Assembly: GCA_032871835.1 (NCBI GenBank)
Contig: CM065299.1
Coordinates: 45,644,706 to 45,708,705 of the forward strand
Length of the DNA stretch: 64,000 bases
Direction: 5' to 3'
Source: Dipteronia dyeriana
Taxonomy: Eukaryota; Streptophyta; Magnoliopsida; Sapindales; Sapindaceae
Shown here: positions 10,936 to 22,341 of the stretch, piece by piece
How the letters are laid out: each line of letters opens with the position of its first letter
How positions within the stretch are numbered: position 1 is the first letter of the stretch
Program-made: the position numbers and the translations under genes
The notes under the pieces: generated by a model
What the model was told of the DNA's origin: nothing
The model's input: the letters and a program-made list of their open reading frames with translations, nothing else
The model's database searches: none

Positions 10936-12484
10936 TGAAAGTTTCCTAAAAACGTGTGTCTATAACCTAGAGGGGGGTGAATAGGTTTTAATCGAATCAA
11001 TTACCGATTTTTTGATTAATTAACATTAACACAAATTTCCCCGAATAAACAAGCATTCAATAAAATCAATTATGCTTAAAACAATAACAACACACAATAT
11101 TTATGTGGAAACCCTCCAATAGGAAAACACCACGGGCTAATATGTGCACCACACTAGATCCTCAAATCCACTATTGAATGAAAGTTTACAACCTAGGCTG
11201 ACCTTCTGTCACACCCTCTAGTTACTAACCCTTTTAATATACCCAGTTACTAACCCTTTTACTCTACCCAACGGGCCTTAATAGTGATTCTTGATCTATT
11301 TGCTTGTGCACTAACCACTAAAACACAAGACTTAACCTCAATGAACAGTCAAAAACAACCTAAGTGAATATGCAAGAATATTCAATATGCAAAAATTCTA
11401 GGTCAAGACATTCATGCTTATCTAGGATTAATAATGACAATTAAAACAAATCCTAGATATCAATGTTTTAAATGCAAAGGCAAAAAGAATTAGCTAGAAG
11501 GGTAAAATAATCCTAAATGCTAGCTATCATGAAAGCATACATCTCAACCAACGAACAACTACTCAAGCATGTTATAAATGCAACAAAACTTAAAAGCATA
11601 TAATCAATGAGTAATTAATGCTATTTCTAAGTAAACATAGCCTAGTAATCAAACAATTAATTGTAGGTCATGAAGAGATTACCTAGTCATTGAAAACAAG
11701 AAGAATCCATGCTTGGAAGATGTAATAAGATGTTAGATGCTCATGGATTGATGGTTGGATGAGCCAAGATGAGTTCTCTAGGAGTTACTTTCCCTCTCAA
11801 AGATTTGACTTCTGGCTCATAAGCTCGAATGAAGGAGAAGATGATACATAAATATGAGCCCTAAATGAAACTATGTCGTTTTGACAAAAACGCCCAGAAA
11901 ATTGCATTGTACGCTAGTGGTGGCATTGGTCGAGTAGCGCACCACCAGCACATAGCCTAATTTTGTGTTGGGCGCTAGTGGAGTAGCGCATAGTAGTGGC
12001 GTACAACCAGCGATAAACCACTGGACAAGAAGCACTGGTGTGGTGCGCATGACGACCAGTGCACCACCAGCGACAGACTACTAGAAAGCTGCGTTGGTGT
12101 TGGCGCTGGTGAAGGCGCTACTCGAGTAGCGCACCGCTCACTTCCTTCACACTCATACAAAAATTATGCAAGAGAAAAGAGGTGGGATTGCATCCTAGTG
12201 CCTAACATGACATTGCATTTTAATCACAAGATGCAATCAATTTAATCAAGCAAGAAATAACAAAATTAGGCACACAACAAGACAATTAAGCACAAATGCA
12301 AAGTGATCAAAAACATGCATAAGAGTAAGTGTGTGCACTAAATCTCTTCATCGAAGGTTAAGCAAATGATTTTACCTATGAAGCTTGAAAGAGCACTTGA
12401 GCAGTGATGACCTAACCGCCCTTAACATTAAACCCCAAATGTGGTTGTCAACGAAATGAGCCAATCAAAACCGAGGAACTTACA
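10936..12484 (-). repeat. Element B 5' LTR (right)
   Basis: A 1549-bp partner of 5934-7467. Differences include an extra pair of ttactaaccctttta repeats at about 11222-11262 and the lack of a short segment present in the left LTR near 6730. It carries a perfect 18-bp palindrome, GCGCTACTCGAGTAGCGC, at 12115-12132. Confidence 0.93.
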
Positions 12485-12489
12485 GATAT

Positions 12490-13226
12490 TTTGACTTGTC
12501 CAAAAGCCATGTTTCAATAGACACTATTGAAAACTTAACGTTAAGATTTAATATCCAATACCTCAAAACATCCATATGATGGTATTCTACTCTCATTCAA
12601 TAAATAGAGCCACGATGTCCATATCTATAAATGAAGTTCTCTATCGATTAACAAATGAATACCACCAAACTGTCGAGAATAGACTATTCTATATAATCGT
12701 ACTCATTGATAGCTCAAATGATAACACTTCCAACCATAAGTCCATCATTTATCTCAGGATTGAGATAGACTCTTCGATTGTCTTCAAATGAAAACTTTTA
12801 TCCATTGATGGTTCTAGATAAAGTATTTCATTTTGATCCTATTCAATGCACCCAGTGCACTAGATTCTTTTGCCCAAATACACCACACTTTGATGATTTT
12901 AGACTCATCATAACACATTTGATCCCACTCAAATGCAAGCAAAAGAATCTACAACTTTGACAAGACAAAGGTGCCCAACCTTTTATCTTAAGTTGTGAAT
13001 ATTATTCAAGACTAACTAAAGAATTGTGTCTACCTCATACATATCTAGATGTATGAACAATTCTTCTTTTTTCATAGTCTTTTGACCTTATGATTATTTA
13101 CTTTTGACAATTATAATTATTAAACTATAAATGCTACAAGATTTGTTAAACTAGAAATCACTTTATTAATATGAAAAGATTGTTAATTACAATATTACAC
13201 TCTTGCTATCGAGCATAATCCTAACA
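12490..13226 (-). repeat. 5' LTR of element A, part 2
   Basis: Continues the A LTR after the B insertion and ends with ...gagcataatcctaaca, the same terminus as the solo LTR at 24888. Parts 1 and 2 together make about 2.36 kb, against 2.17 kb for the solo copy. Small open frames here also occur in the other LTR copies and have no known protein relative that I recognise. Confidence 0.88.
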
Positions 13227-13772
13227 AGACTATGCTATATAATCGTACTCATTGATTGCTGAAATGATAACACTTGCAACCATAAGTCAATCATTTATCT
13301 AAGGATTGAGATAGACTCTCTGATTGTCATCAAGTGAAAACTTTTATCCATTGACGGTTCGGGATAAAGTATTTCACTGTGATCCTATTCGATGCACCCA
13401 GTTGACTAGATTCTTTTTCCCAAAGACAACACACTTTGATGATTTTAGACTCATCATAACACATTTGATCCCACTCAAATGCTAGCAAAAGAATCTATAA
13501 CTTTGACAAGATAAAGGCGCCCAACCTTTATCTTAAGTTGTGAATACTTTTCAAGACTAAATAAAGAATAGTGTCTACCTCATACATAACCAGATATACG
13601 AACAATTCTTATTTTGTCATAGTCTTTTGACCTTATGATTATTTACTTTTGACAATTTTAATAATTAAACTATAAATGCAATAAGATTTGTTAAACAAGA
13701 AATCACTTTTATTAATATGAAATGATTATCAAATACATTGTTACCCTCTTGCTATCGATCATTATCCCAACA
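13227..13772 (-). repeat. A2: partial LTR of the A family, target of element A
   Basis: Starts in the middle of the A LTR (agactatgctatataatcg, the same text as about 24340 in the solo copy) and runs to a proper LTR end (attatcccaaca). Its missing first part should lie left of the window. It is itself inserted in the E LTR, since E sequence (gatttaacac) begins directly at 13773. Confidence 0.8.
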
Positions 13773-14922
13773 GATTTAACACGTAATGTGTGTATGGTTT
13801 AAAATATTTATTGGTACCTAATGTAAACCAAGATTGGAATGCCTACTTGGCTCGTAAAGACACCACAACTCAACCTCTACAATGAATTAGGGGTTGGAAT
13901 GCCTACCCAAACCAAAGTGAGTATTGAGTGTTTAAAGGCGAAAATCAACCACAAAGTGATATGGGAGTTGGAATGTGTACCCACTTCGCAAAGATTATAA
14001 TTAAAGCACACTTATTCAAATAATTTCAATCAATCTACAAGAACCAACAGTTTGAATGCCTACTAAATTCAAGAGATGATTAAGCACAGTTAAACTCAAT
14101 GAATGGAACTGTATTGACCAAATCAAAAGGTGGATATCCCACAATTCATGAATTAATTACATCAACTTCTAAAGTGGGTTTAGCTACTCATGTCTATTAA
14201 TAGAATAAAGCAAAAAGGAGAGAATAGAAGAATACTCATTCTTTAAGCTACAAATTGATCTCCTTATTTCATTTTATTGAGTAGATGATGAAGGTGATGT
14301 AAGGTTTAAATGGATTTCAGAGAGAAGATGATTTCTAGATCTAGAGAAAAAAAATGTGTTGTGAATGGTGTGTGGTCATGTGGCTGATTTCACACATGAA
14401 TCCTTAAATAGGATTCCCAAAAATAGGTCTGAAATGCGGATGTAGTAATTCTGACATGCGAAATGAGTAGGTTTGAGTAGAGACTCATGTAATACCCGTG
14501 CAACGACTTGTTACACATGATTTCCATCTCTCGAATTTGATGAAATGTACGGGTTGTACGTTGGTGGAGACCAGCGCAAGGACTTGATGCCCATGTTCTG
14601 CCTCTCTGGTTTGTTCAAATGCACAGTGTGCACTAGTAGTGCGTGGGTGGTACCCACGTAGTTGCTAGCCTTCAGATTACTTCTCTTGGTGTGTGAGTAG
14701 TGCGCGGGTAAGGACCCGCGCAATACTAGTGCACTAACATTTCATTACTTCATCGATTCTGGTCTGTTTTCTACATAACTCCACGTTTTCCATTCTTTCT
14801 CCAAAATGTACCTAATTGTCTGCAAACATATGAAAAAACCATGAGACATGTAAAAACAGACAAAAACGAGACAAAGGAAATGGAATTGAGGGTAAAAATA
14901 TATAACAATTTTGGCACGATCA
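13773..14922 (-). repeat. Element E 3' LTR (left), 5'-truncated by A2
   Basis: Aligns with 21293-22341 (gatttaacac...ttggcacgatca). The first 475 bp of the LTR are missing because A2 lies there. It has the periodic ttggaatgcctac motif (about 13835, 13895, 13970, 14045) and a GC-richer part near 14560-14740. Confidence 0.8.
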
Positions 14923-17900
14923 AATACCCTCACTCAACCTCGAGCAAACCTTAGAATAACACAAATAGAAATAGACAAAATTGACTCGATCTAAAACTCT
15001 CTTAGATGACAAACAAATAATTCAATAAGACATATGTCCAATCGGTGATGAGATGGAAGGTTGTGTGATAAGGAGAAGTAGACATATGCAAAGTAATCTA
15101 AAACAACTCGAAGGCACTTGAGGTAAACTCGCACTATCACGAATCCCACTCCTAAGAGTTCTCTCATAACGAGAACTACTTGCTCCCACACCTTGAGTAT
15201 AATTTGCTTTGACTCTACTCCTTACCTGGCTTCACTCTGTTTTTACCGCTCAAAGTCCTGAGTTCACACTGATTCAAAGTATGCAAAGATGGAATTTATT
15301 CATAGAATTCTATTGCATTGCATACAATGTTCATCTAGAAACTGATAATGTTTGTGAACTAGCCTAGGAATGATTCACTATTCCATGAACATGGAAGATC
15401 AAGTATCAACGAATATTCCCAATCAAGACATATCATGATCTAATAGGACTTTCCCTTTGGTTGTAACTGGCCATGGGGTTAGATGTGGTGAACAAAGAAA
15501 TAGGAAAATTTGAGTTCAAAGATCACCAATCATGTTTATCCTTACTCACACACCACATACAAAGAACCATTATACATTGATCACACTTTAGCAACTAGGC
15601 ATTTGCTTATATAAACACATTTGTGCTTCATAATTGTACTCTATATTGTGAGTACTTAACATTTATATCATTAGGCTCTTTTCTTTTTACTATGCCTTTT
15701 TCTTTCTTTTTTATTTTTCTTTTGTTTGCTTTTCTTTTTACACAACATCATATAACATTCTTACAATTTGGCCCTTAAGTGCAAAATTGGGAACTTTTAC
15801 ATGTTGAGCCATTTCATACATAATGCAAATAATTGCCTATGTACATGTTATTCAACATTAAAGCTCTCATCTTTTAATCACTTCACATATCACACACACA
15901 CCCTACATGATTGACAATATAGGGTAGGCTTGTGTTTGGCTATGGCTATATGGTTTATCTTGGTTCCAAATGAAAGATAAGTGTTTGGTGGCAAAATGGC
16001 TTTGAAGCACACATAAGGGATAAGAGAATAACGTGTTTAGGCCAATTTATGTGGTTCATTGCACACACATTGCCTAAAATCATATCCACAATTAGTCTAT
16101 CAAGGGAATGAATGCATTTATCAATCAATCCATAACATGTATGAAATGTATGACCTATGGCATGTGATGCACATGATGAGAAGAGTGTTTAAAGAATAGA
16201 AAGAATTGAATACTCAATGCGCCTTTTATTATGCTTGTGTTTGGAAACTCACGGGTAGTCAGTACTATTAGAACAAGGCACAAGAGCACCGAGTCCCTTA
16301 AAATAAAGCACAAGAAAGATGGGACTAACCCATGACAATGCAAGTATAACCCACGAGTGACAGTAATTTGCTACACAAGCTCACAATGCATTTATATACT
16401 TGCCAAAAGCACACGCTCAAGGAATCACAACCAAGCTAGTTAGAGCTTGAAAATGTTACCATAGCGACAAATCAAAAAATTTGGACAAAATTGACTAAAC
16501 ATGACTCCAAACAAATAAAATGATGACTCAATAAGGTGTCTAATCCCTTAAAACAAAACCCAACATTATTCTCAATGTTAAAGACTAGAGGGCCCAGCCT
16601 AATGGCGAACACCTAACTCGACTCAAACAAACCAAGGAACTAATCATGCACAATCAATGCCAAACAAAAAAAATAAAAGGACTCAAAATTAGGCCCATCA
16701 TCAAAAGGTAATTTGATACAATATGTAAATGAAGCACATGCACAAAAATAGTAAATCTTAATTAACATCAAGAATTAACACTCAAAATTGTTGGAATTGG
16801 GATATAATAACCCCCAAACTATTTTGTACTATAAGCTTAAAATCTATACAAGATATATGCATGATTTCAAAACCCCAAAACCGAATTGGGCTATATGAAA
16901 ATAAAATATGTAAAATAGTATTGAATATCAATAAGAACCTTAGGTTCAATCATCATCTCAAATCAACATTCGTCACAATATTCTTCCACACAATCATCCC
17001 AACATTATTCAATGGAAGCAATAAAAACTAAAATTTAAAACCATAGTTCAGAAATTTAAAAGTGACTTTAAGAAAATGAAACTGAAGTGGGTTGCCTCCT
17101 TGCAAGCATCTCTTATAAAGATAAGGCTCTTGCTCTTTTTAATGAGCACTTTTGGCCTGCTTGTCCCTCCGGGACATGCAGGTTGTTATTGTTTCCTACC
17201 AGGAGATAAAGAACCTTGCATTGATACACAAGCTGCAAAAAAGTTTGTTTCCTCCAGAAGCTTTGGATTATTTGTCACACTATAAAATATATCAAAAAGT
17301 TCAGACAAGCTAGATTTTTCTCAATATTTGCAGTTGCCAAACAAAAGATGGAAACACAACTTATTGAAATGAAACAAACTAAACAAATTAAACAAATCCT
17401 ATAATAAATTTTACCCCTAAACCTATTTATTTCTCTCCTCTCAAGCATCGAGCACATTTTCACACACAAATGGCATGAGAAATAATAGACTAATGAAGGA
17501 AATATTGAGTGCACAATTTTAGAACGGAATAAAGTATAAAAATAAGATGCATAAAATAAGTTTTTACATTATGTATTTGTGCTAGGGGTGTCATTAACTA
17601 AAAGAGGCTTTACTGAGTTTTGAAATTGATTCTTTTTCACAACCCAAACAAGTTGAGTTCATTTCCCTTTTTCCTTGGCATTGAGTCTAACTTGGTCATC
17701 CTAGTCTTTCCTTATCAAATTTTTTTTAATCCAAGGTGGTCACTTCCTATTCCTTAGCTTCTCAACCCATACCTTCCTAACATCCTATAATTCTCTCTAT
17801 GTTTACAGTTTCTTTGCATGCCCTGCCTTGCATATTCATGGCTTAGTGGTCTACGGTGACCTATCTTATGGTAGTTGTTGCACACGGTTATAGAGTTAGG

Positions 17901-17953
17901 AATGATACCTTGTTGGTGGGTCTTTGTTAGAGGTAGGATGACTAGAGCCATTT
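14923..17953 (-). other. Element E/E' internal remnant, non-coding
   Basis: About 3 kb without a credible gene. Next to the left LTR the element strand reads ggttgagtgaggg, a possible polypurine tract. At 17088-17099 the plus strand has gggttgcctcct, a phrase I associate with the 3' part of plant Athila/Tat elements. A 69-codon plus-strand frame (17076-17285) covers it and runs antisense to E. At the right edge a minus-strand frame, 17754-17951, begins at the E' leader. The junction between E and E' internal DNA must lie within this stretch, but I cannot place it. Confidence 0.45.
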
Positions 17954-19522
17954 TGTATATGAAAATAACTTGTCAAACAATATTTGAAAACCCAATTGTT
18001 GTACTCACAATTGAAAAAAAATGTAGTATCAAGTATAGGTATCGTCCATAGAGATCGTATTGTACCTCAGTGACAAAATTTTCCCTCTAAATTAAATGCA
18101 AGAAGAAATAAAATGCAAATGAATGTTTTATGGAATTTAATTAAAATCTAACTAAGGCTAAACTACTTAAAATGCAACAAGCTAGGAAATGAAAATATAT
18201 GGCAATTAAACTAGGAAATTGATGGATTCAACATGAAAACAGTGGGCACTTATGAATTCTCATAAAAGGTCATTAAACTAATGTAACCAATCTAGAGGGT
18301 ATAAACTTTCTTGTCTATCCCATATAGGTTTCCAATCTAGAGGTTATAGTATTGGCCACCCACAAGTGATTGTTCATTAAAGTGCATCTACCAAATAAAT
18401 GACTAATCTCTATATAAACTCACCAACCTAGAGGGTATAGAGTTGATGCTTAATTTCTCACAAACAACCAATCTAGAGGGTATATAATTGGCCACCCATT
18501 TGAGATTAGATAGAGATTGAGATTAATTATTCAGATTTCACTTGAGGAGGGTACTCTTGTTCAATCCTTCCATTCAAGTGAGCTTAAGAGAATTGAATAA
18601 AGGGTATGCCCAATTCTCTACTCAAGTAATTTCAAAAACAATTTGCAAATAAATAAGGGTACAATCCAATACAAATCATCCTTGAAATCAATACAAACAA
18701 TGAACGATATATATTTGATAGATTAATTAGAAAAGATAGAATTCATTACAAGGCCTAAAATCCACAATAGAATCACATCAATCCCCTAGTCAGATGATTA
18801 GCTACTCATGCTCAATAAAAGAAAATTCATAGGAGAAAAGAGTGAAAGTAAACCAAGTGATGATTCCCCTTCCTTGAGACTTGAAATCTAATATCTTATA
18901 AGTCAAAGATAAATTGAATGGGTTTCTAGATGAAAAGAGATCTAGAGAGAGAAAGTGGTTATGAATGGAGATATAGGCGTACAAGTCATAACATAAATAA
19001 TTCGTGTGTCTTCAAAATGGCTTGATTTCACTGATGTTACTTCCTGATGCGTTAAATATGTGTGTCGTCCATAGGTGCAGTGACCCGCGTAGTGACCTGA
19101 TTTTCAGATTTCATCTATCGGGCTTAGTACATTACGCGGGTCGCTGTGCGGTTTGTGACCAGCGCTATTACTTGTGCAGTGACTTGATGCACCTCAATGC
19201 TCCCTATTCAGCTCTTGGGTTTCTTTAAGTGCATGAATGTACACGGATGGTGCATTGCTAGTGCACAATTTATGTGTGGTTCATGACCCGTGCATTGCCC
19301 TGGTTCTTTCTTCCTTTCATAGTGCATGGGTTATGCGTTGGCCACTACATTTGATCAAGTCTTGGCCTTTTCTCTTACAAAGCCATATCTTTCATCCAAT
19401 CGTCTAAATTGTACCTAATTGCCTGCAATCATTACAAACGAGTATGACATGCAAAAACAACAAAAAAAGAGTCAAAGGGAATGGAAATGAGGGACAAAAT
19501 GTATGACAATTTTGGTGTGATC
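17954..19522 (-). repeat. E': related but divergent Tat-like LTR
   Basis: Starts tgtatatgaaaataac and ends caattttggtgtgatc. It has the same architecture as the E LTR: the tatcgtccatagagatcg block near 18040, a periodic central part, a GC-richer part near 19080-19280, and a near-identical last 100 bp. Its periodic motif is ccaatctagagggtata instead of ttggaatgcctacc. Sequence at its left (gccatttt) resembles a primer-site flank, so it may be a 5' LTR whose element lost its internal part. It interrupts E gag/ORF1. Confidence 0.65.
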
Positions 19523-20782
19523 TTGGGACTGGAGGATGCTTCCTTGTCTTTTTAGCCTTCCTCCTCATTGATTTGCTCGGATATAGCTTGCTGATATTGG
19601 AACCTGAAAATCCTTGACTCATATCAACTCTCGCTTCTTGTCGAGTTGAAATCACTTCCTTTGTCTTTACTTCAATTTCTTGCTTGGCTTTTGTAAATTC
19701 CGTTAGGTGCTCAAGTTCCATCTTTTTCATTATCTTAAAATCCTTGTCTCGTGTATCAATTTTGGCTTCTACTATCCTATTCTCTTGGCAAATTCCTCCT
19801 TGATCTCTTTTAACTCTTTCAGGGGTGTATTTTTTTTAGATTCAAGGTTCTTCATTTGCATTTTTATCTCTAGGTTCTTGTTAGAAATGTCTTATGTCTT
19901 CTTCGAAGGGTACCATTCTCCACCTTGACCGATTCAATCTCAAATGTGAGCTTTTTCATTCTTTGTTCAAGCTCATAAACCTTCACCCTTTTCGAGCCTT
20001 TCTTGCCTTCAAATTCCTTCATCATGAGCTATATTTTTTTCATTAATTCTTCTCCCATCTCTTCTTTCTCTTGGGATTTTTTTTACCAATTTCTCTTGAA
20101 GAAAAGAGACTTTCTTTTCTATTCTTTCTCTTGGGATTTTTTTTACCAATTTCTCTTGAAGAAAAGAGACTTTCTTTTCTAATCAATTGAATTGCTCTTG
20201 TTTTCTTTGGCACTCTTCATCTAGATTCGCCTCCTTCTCAAATGCTTGTACAACAGTAGTTACATTGTTTCTTGTCTTCCCTTGCTTGGAATAATCTACT
20301 ACACAATAACTCTTTTGATCAATTTTTTCCTTTCCTTGCAACTCCTCGACTAATAGACCTGTCTAAACCTCGATCCTATACATGGAAGCGTTAATCTCAC
20401 TTGTTCTTTTATTACTCTTCCAGATGTCTTTATCCATCATTTCTCATATTTCCTGTTGCAAGGCTATGAAATCATTTGTCATCTGTTGAGTTGAATGTAT
20501 GAGACACCTTATTTCTTCTTTAAATGATGTGCTCATAGGTTGGTATGATGACAGAGACGACTCATAGATGTCGACATCGTTATAACTCCATGAGGAATCT
20601 TCGTGAGACCTCCAATTTTGGTCATATGGATCATCAATAAGCTCGTGTCTAGGCCCTTTGATTTGCCAAAAGTAATCCATAAAATCTGAAACAATAGATA
20701 ATAAAAACTTCAAAAGAAGTAAAAAGAAGCAAAAGAAAATAAAAATAACTATGAAGCTAGATAGATAACTAAGATTAGCCAC
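19523..20782 (-). pseudogene. Element E gag/ORF1-like coiled-coil region
   Basis: The minus-strand frame 20444-20782 begins 36 bp from the E primer site with a hydrophobic stretch, then MDYFWQIKGPRHELIDDPYD and a Gln-rich end. Broken frames continue to 19730 with Lys/Glu-rich, coiled-coil-like sequence and a C-terminal basic part (SMRRKAKKTRKHPPVPR). Position after the primer site suggests Tat gag or an extra ORF1. I see no zinc knuckle. The hydrophobic start may be 5' leader read through by chance, with the real start at the internal Met of MDYFW. Confidence 0.5.
20062..20181. repeat. Perfect 60-bp tandem duplication
   Basis: Two identical adjacent 60-bp units (starting ttctttctcttgggatttt), in the coiled-coil region of E. 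The length keeps the reading frame (20 codons). Confidence 0.95.
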
Positions 20783-20796
20783 TTAATTAGCGTCTC

Positions 20797-20814
20797 TCCC
20801 TTATAGCAGCGCCA
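20797..20814 (-). promoter_or_regulatory. Primer-binding site of element E
   Basis: The element strand reads TGGCGCTGCTATAAGGGA, close to the TGGCGCC-type primer site of plant Tat/Athila gypsy elements. It lies three bases from the LTR that starts at 20818. Mismatches after the first six bases suggest decay. Confidence 0.7.
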
Positions 20815-20817
20815 TTT

Positions 20818-22341
20818 TGTCAAATTGCCGCATTTGATGGACACAAATATTTGTCAAATAAAATCTGTAAACCCAAATTGCAATCAAAACTTAAAAACAT
20901 TATAGTGGCAAGTAGGGTATCGTCCAAAGAGATCGAGATATAGCTATGTGATCAAATTGTTGCTCTATAACAAAATGCAAGAAAAGTAAAATGCAAATAA
21001 AATAAATTGTAATGGGAGTTTAATTTAAATTTACTAATCGAAAATGTAATTACTATTAAGCAAAAGAAACTGAACAAAATAGAAGATAGTGTAATGTGTG
21101 TGAAGGGATATAATGAGATGTAGTGGGAATTTCGATATTAGGCCCGATTCGATTACAATATAGGGTTGATCTTCCTAGCTAGAGTTTCTTGGTTGGCTTG
21201 GATTGGAATGCTAACAATCCATCTCTTTTACCTAGCCGGGATAAGAAGGATTGGAATGCTCACAACATATCCCATCCAATTCATATGAGCTTGATTTAAC
21301 ACCTAATATCTGTATGGTTAAAAATATATATTGGTACCTAATGTAAACCAATAGTTGGAATACCTGCCTAGCTTACAAAGACAAAAAAACTCAACCTCAA
21401 TAAGGAATTGGGAATTGGAATGCCTACCTAAATCAAAATGTGCATTGAATGCTTCAAAGACCAAAATCAACCACTAAGTAATATGGGTGTTTGAATGCCT
21501 ACCCATTTCACAAAGATTACAATTAAAGCATAAATACTCAAATAAGTTCAATCAATCAACAAGAACCTAGAGTTAGAATGCCTATTTAATTCAAGAGGTG
21601 ATTAAACACAATTAAGCACAATGAATGGAACTATATTGATCAAATCAAAAGGTGGAAATCCTACAACTCTTGAATTAGTTACATTAACTCCTAAACGTCT
21701 ATTACAAGAATAAAGCAAAGAGAAGAGAATATAAAAAAACCCACACAAGAATACTACTTCTTTAAGCTCCAAATTTATCTTCTTGCTTCCTTTTGTTCAG
21801 TAGATGATGAAGGTGATGTAAGGTTTGAATGGATTTAGGAGAGAAGATGATTTTTAGATCTAGAGAGAGAAAACATGTGTTATGAATAGTGTGTGGGCGT
21901 ATAGCTTATTTTTCACATGGATCCTCACGCAGGATTCCTAAAAATAGGTCTGAAATGTTGATGTGGTGATTCTGACTCGTGAATGCATGGGTCTAGCATG
22001 GGTAGGGACCCGTACAGTACCCGTGCAATGACCTAATGCCCATGTTCTGCCTCTCTGGTTTGCTCAAATGTGCGGGTTATTCACTTGTAGTGCATGAGTG
22101 GTACCCACATAATTGTCTGCCTTTAGATTACACCTCTCGGTGTAGTGCACTGACACTTCATTACTTCATCAATTCTGGCTTGTTTTTTTGCACAACTCCA
22201 CGTTTTCCACCTTTTCTTCCAAAATCTACCTAATTGCCTATAAACATATCTAAAAAGCCATGAGACACGCAAAAACAAATGAAAATGAGACAAAGGAAAT
22301 GGAATTGAGGACCGAAATAAATAACAATTTTGGCACGATTA
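20818..22341 (-). repeat. Element E 5' LTR (right)
   Basis: A 1524-bp LTR, TGTCAAATTGCCGC...TTTTGGCACGATTA, the last dinucleotide changed from CA. It contains about six copies of a ttggaatgcctacc-like motif at intervals of roughly 45-105 bp (21204-21590). Right flank gggtcctacatctt continues as gag of element F. Confidence 0.8.

Larger units (their letters stand above)
5934..12484 (-). mobile_element. Element B: gag-only, SIRE/Maximus-like copia retrotransposon
   Basis: A 6.55-kb element with two LTRs (TGAAAGTT...AACTTACA), primer site next to the right LTR, polypurine-like tract next to the left LTR, and a 5-bp target duplication GATAT (5929-5933 and 12485-12489). The internal part is only about 3.47 kb. 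It carries a SIRE-type gag with two zinc-finger motifs but no protease, integrase or RT. It is a non-autonomous element of the TR-GAG kind. A fragment of a second copy at 56613-57786 lacks pol over the same span, so the structure looks like a family trait. Confidence 0.85.
1..13226 (-). mobile_element. Element A: Ty1/copia LTR retrotransposon (minus strand), hosts element B
   Basis: On the minus strand the order is 5' LTR (13226-12490 continuing 5933-4315), primer site, long leader, degraded gag, protease end, integrase, RT, then a truncated 3' LTR. Integrase before RT is the Ty1/copia order. The 5' LTR is split by element B. The LTR ends TGTAGGG...CCTAACA in plus orientation. The right end joins the middle of another LTR of the same family (13227 on), so A inserted into a relative. 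The expected duplication would be AGACT, but only the right side is in the window. Integrase catalytic residues are lost and RNase H is deleted, so the copy is dead. Confidence 0.85.
13773..22341 (-). mobile_element. Element E: Ty3/gypsy Tat-like retrotransposon, gag-pol mostly deleted
   Basis: The minus-strand element has its 5' LTR at 20818-22341, a TGGCGC-type primer site, a gag/ORF1-like coiled-coil region, a related LTR E' (17954-19522), a 3' non-coding region, and a left LTR whose first part is replaced by A2. LTR text around 20918 (gggtatcgtccaaagagatc) is typical of plant Tat/Ogre-like LTRs. No RT or integrase can be read, so most of pol is gone. The right LTR abuts gag of element F. 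The left flank is outside the window, so the target duplication cannot be checked. Confidence 0.7.

Noticed and set aside
12576..12791. 71-codon plus-strand frame repeated at 24236-24451 and 56202-56477
   Set aside because: The copies are similar because the LTRs are related. Changes do not look protein-like enough to call a gene, and the frame runs antisense to element A.
17754..17951. Minus-strand frame with CNNYHKIGH as a zinc-knuckle gag
   Set aside because: Spacing to the next Cys and His does not fit CCHC, and the frame begins at the E' leader. Kept only as part of the non-coding remnant.
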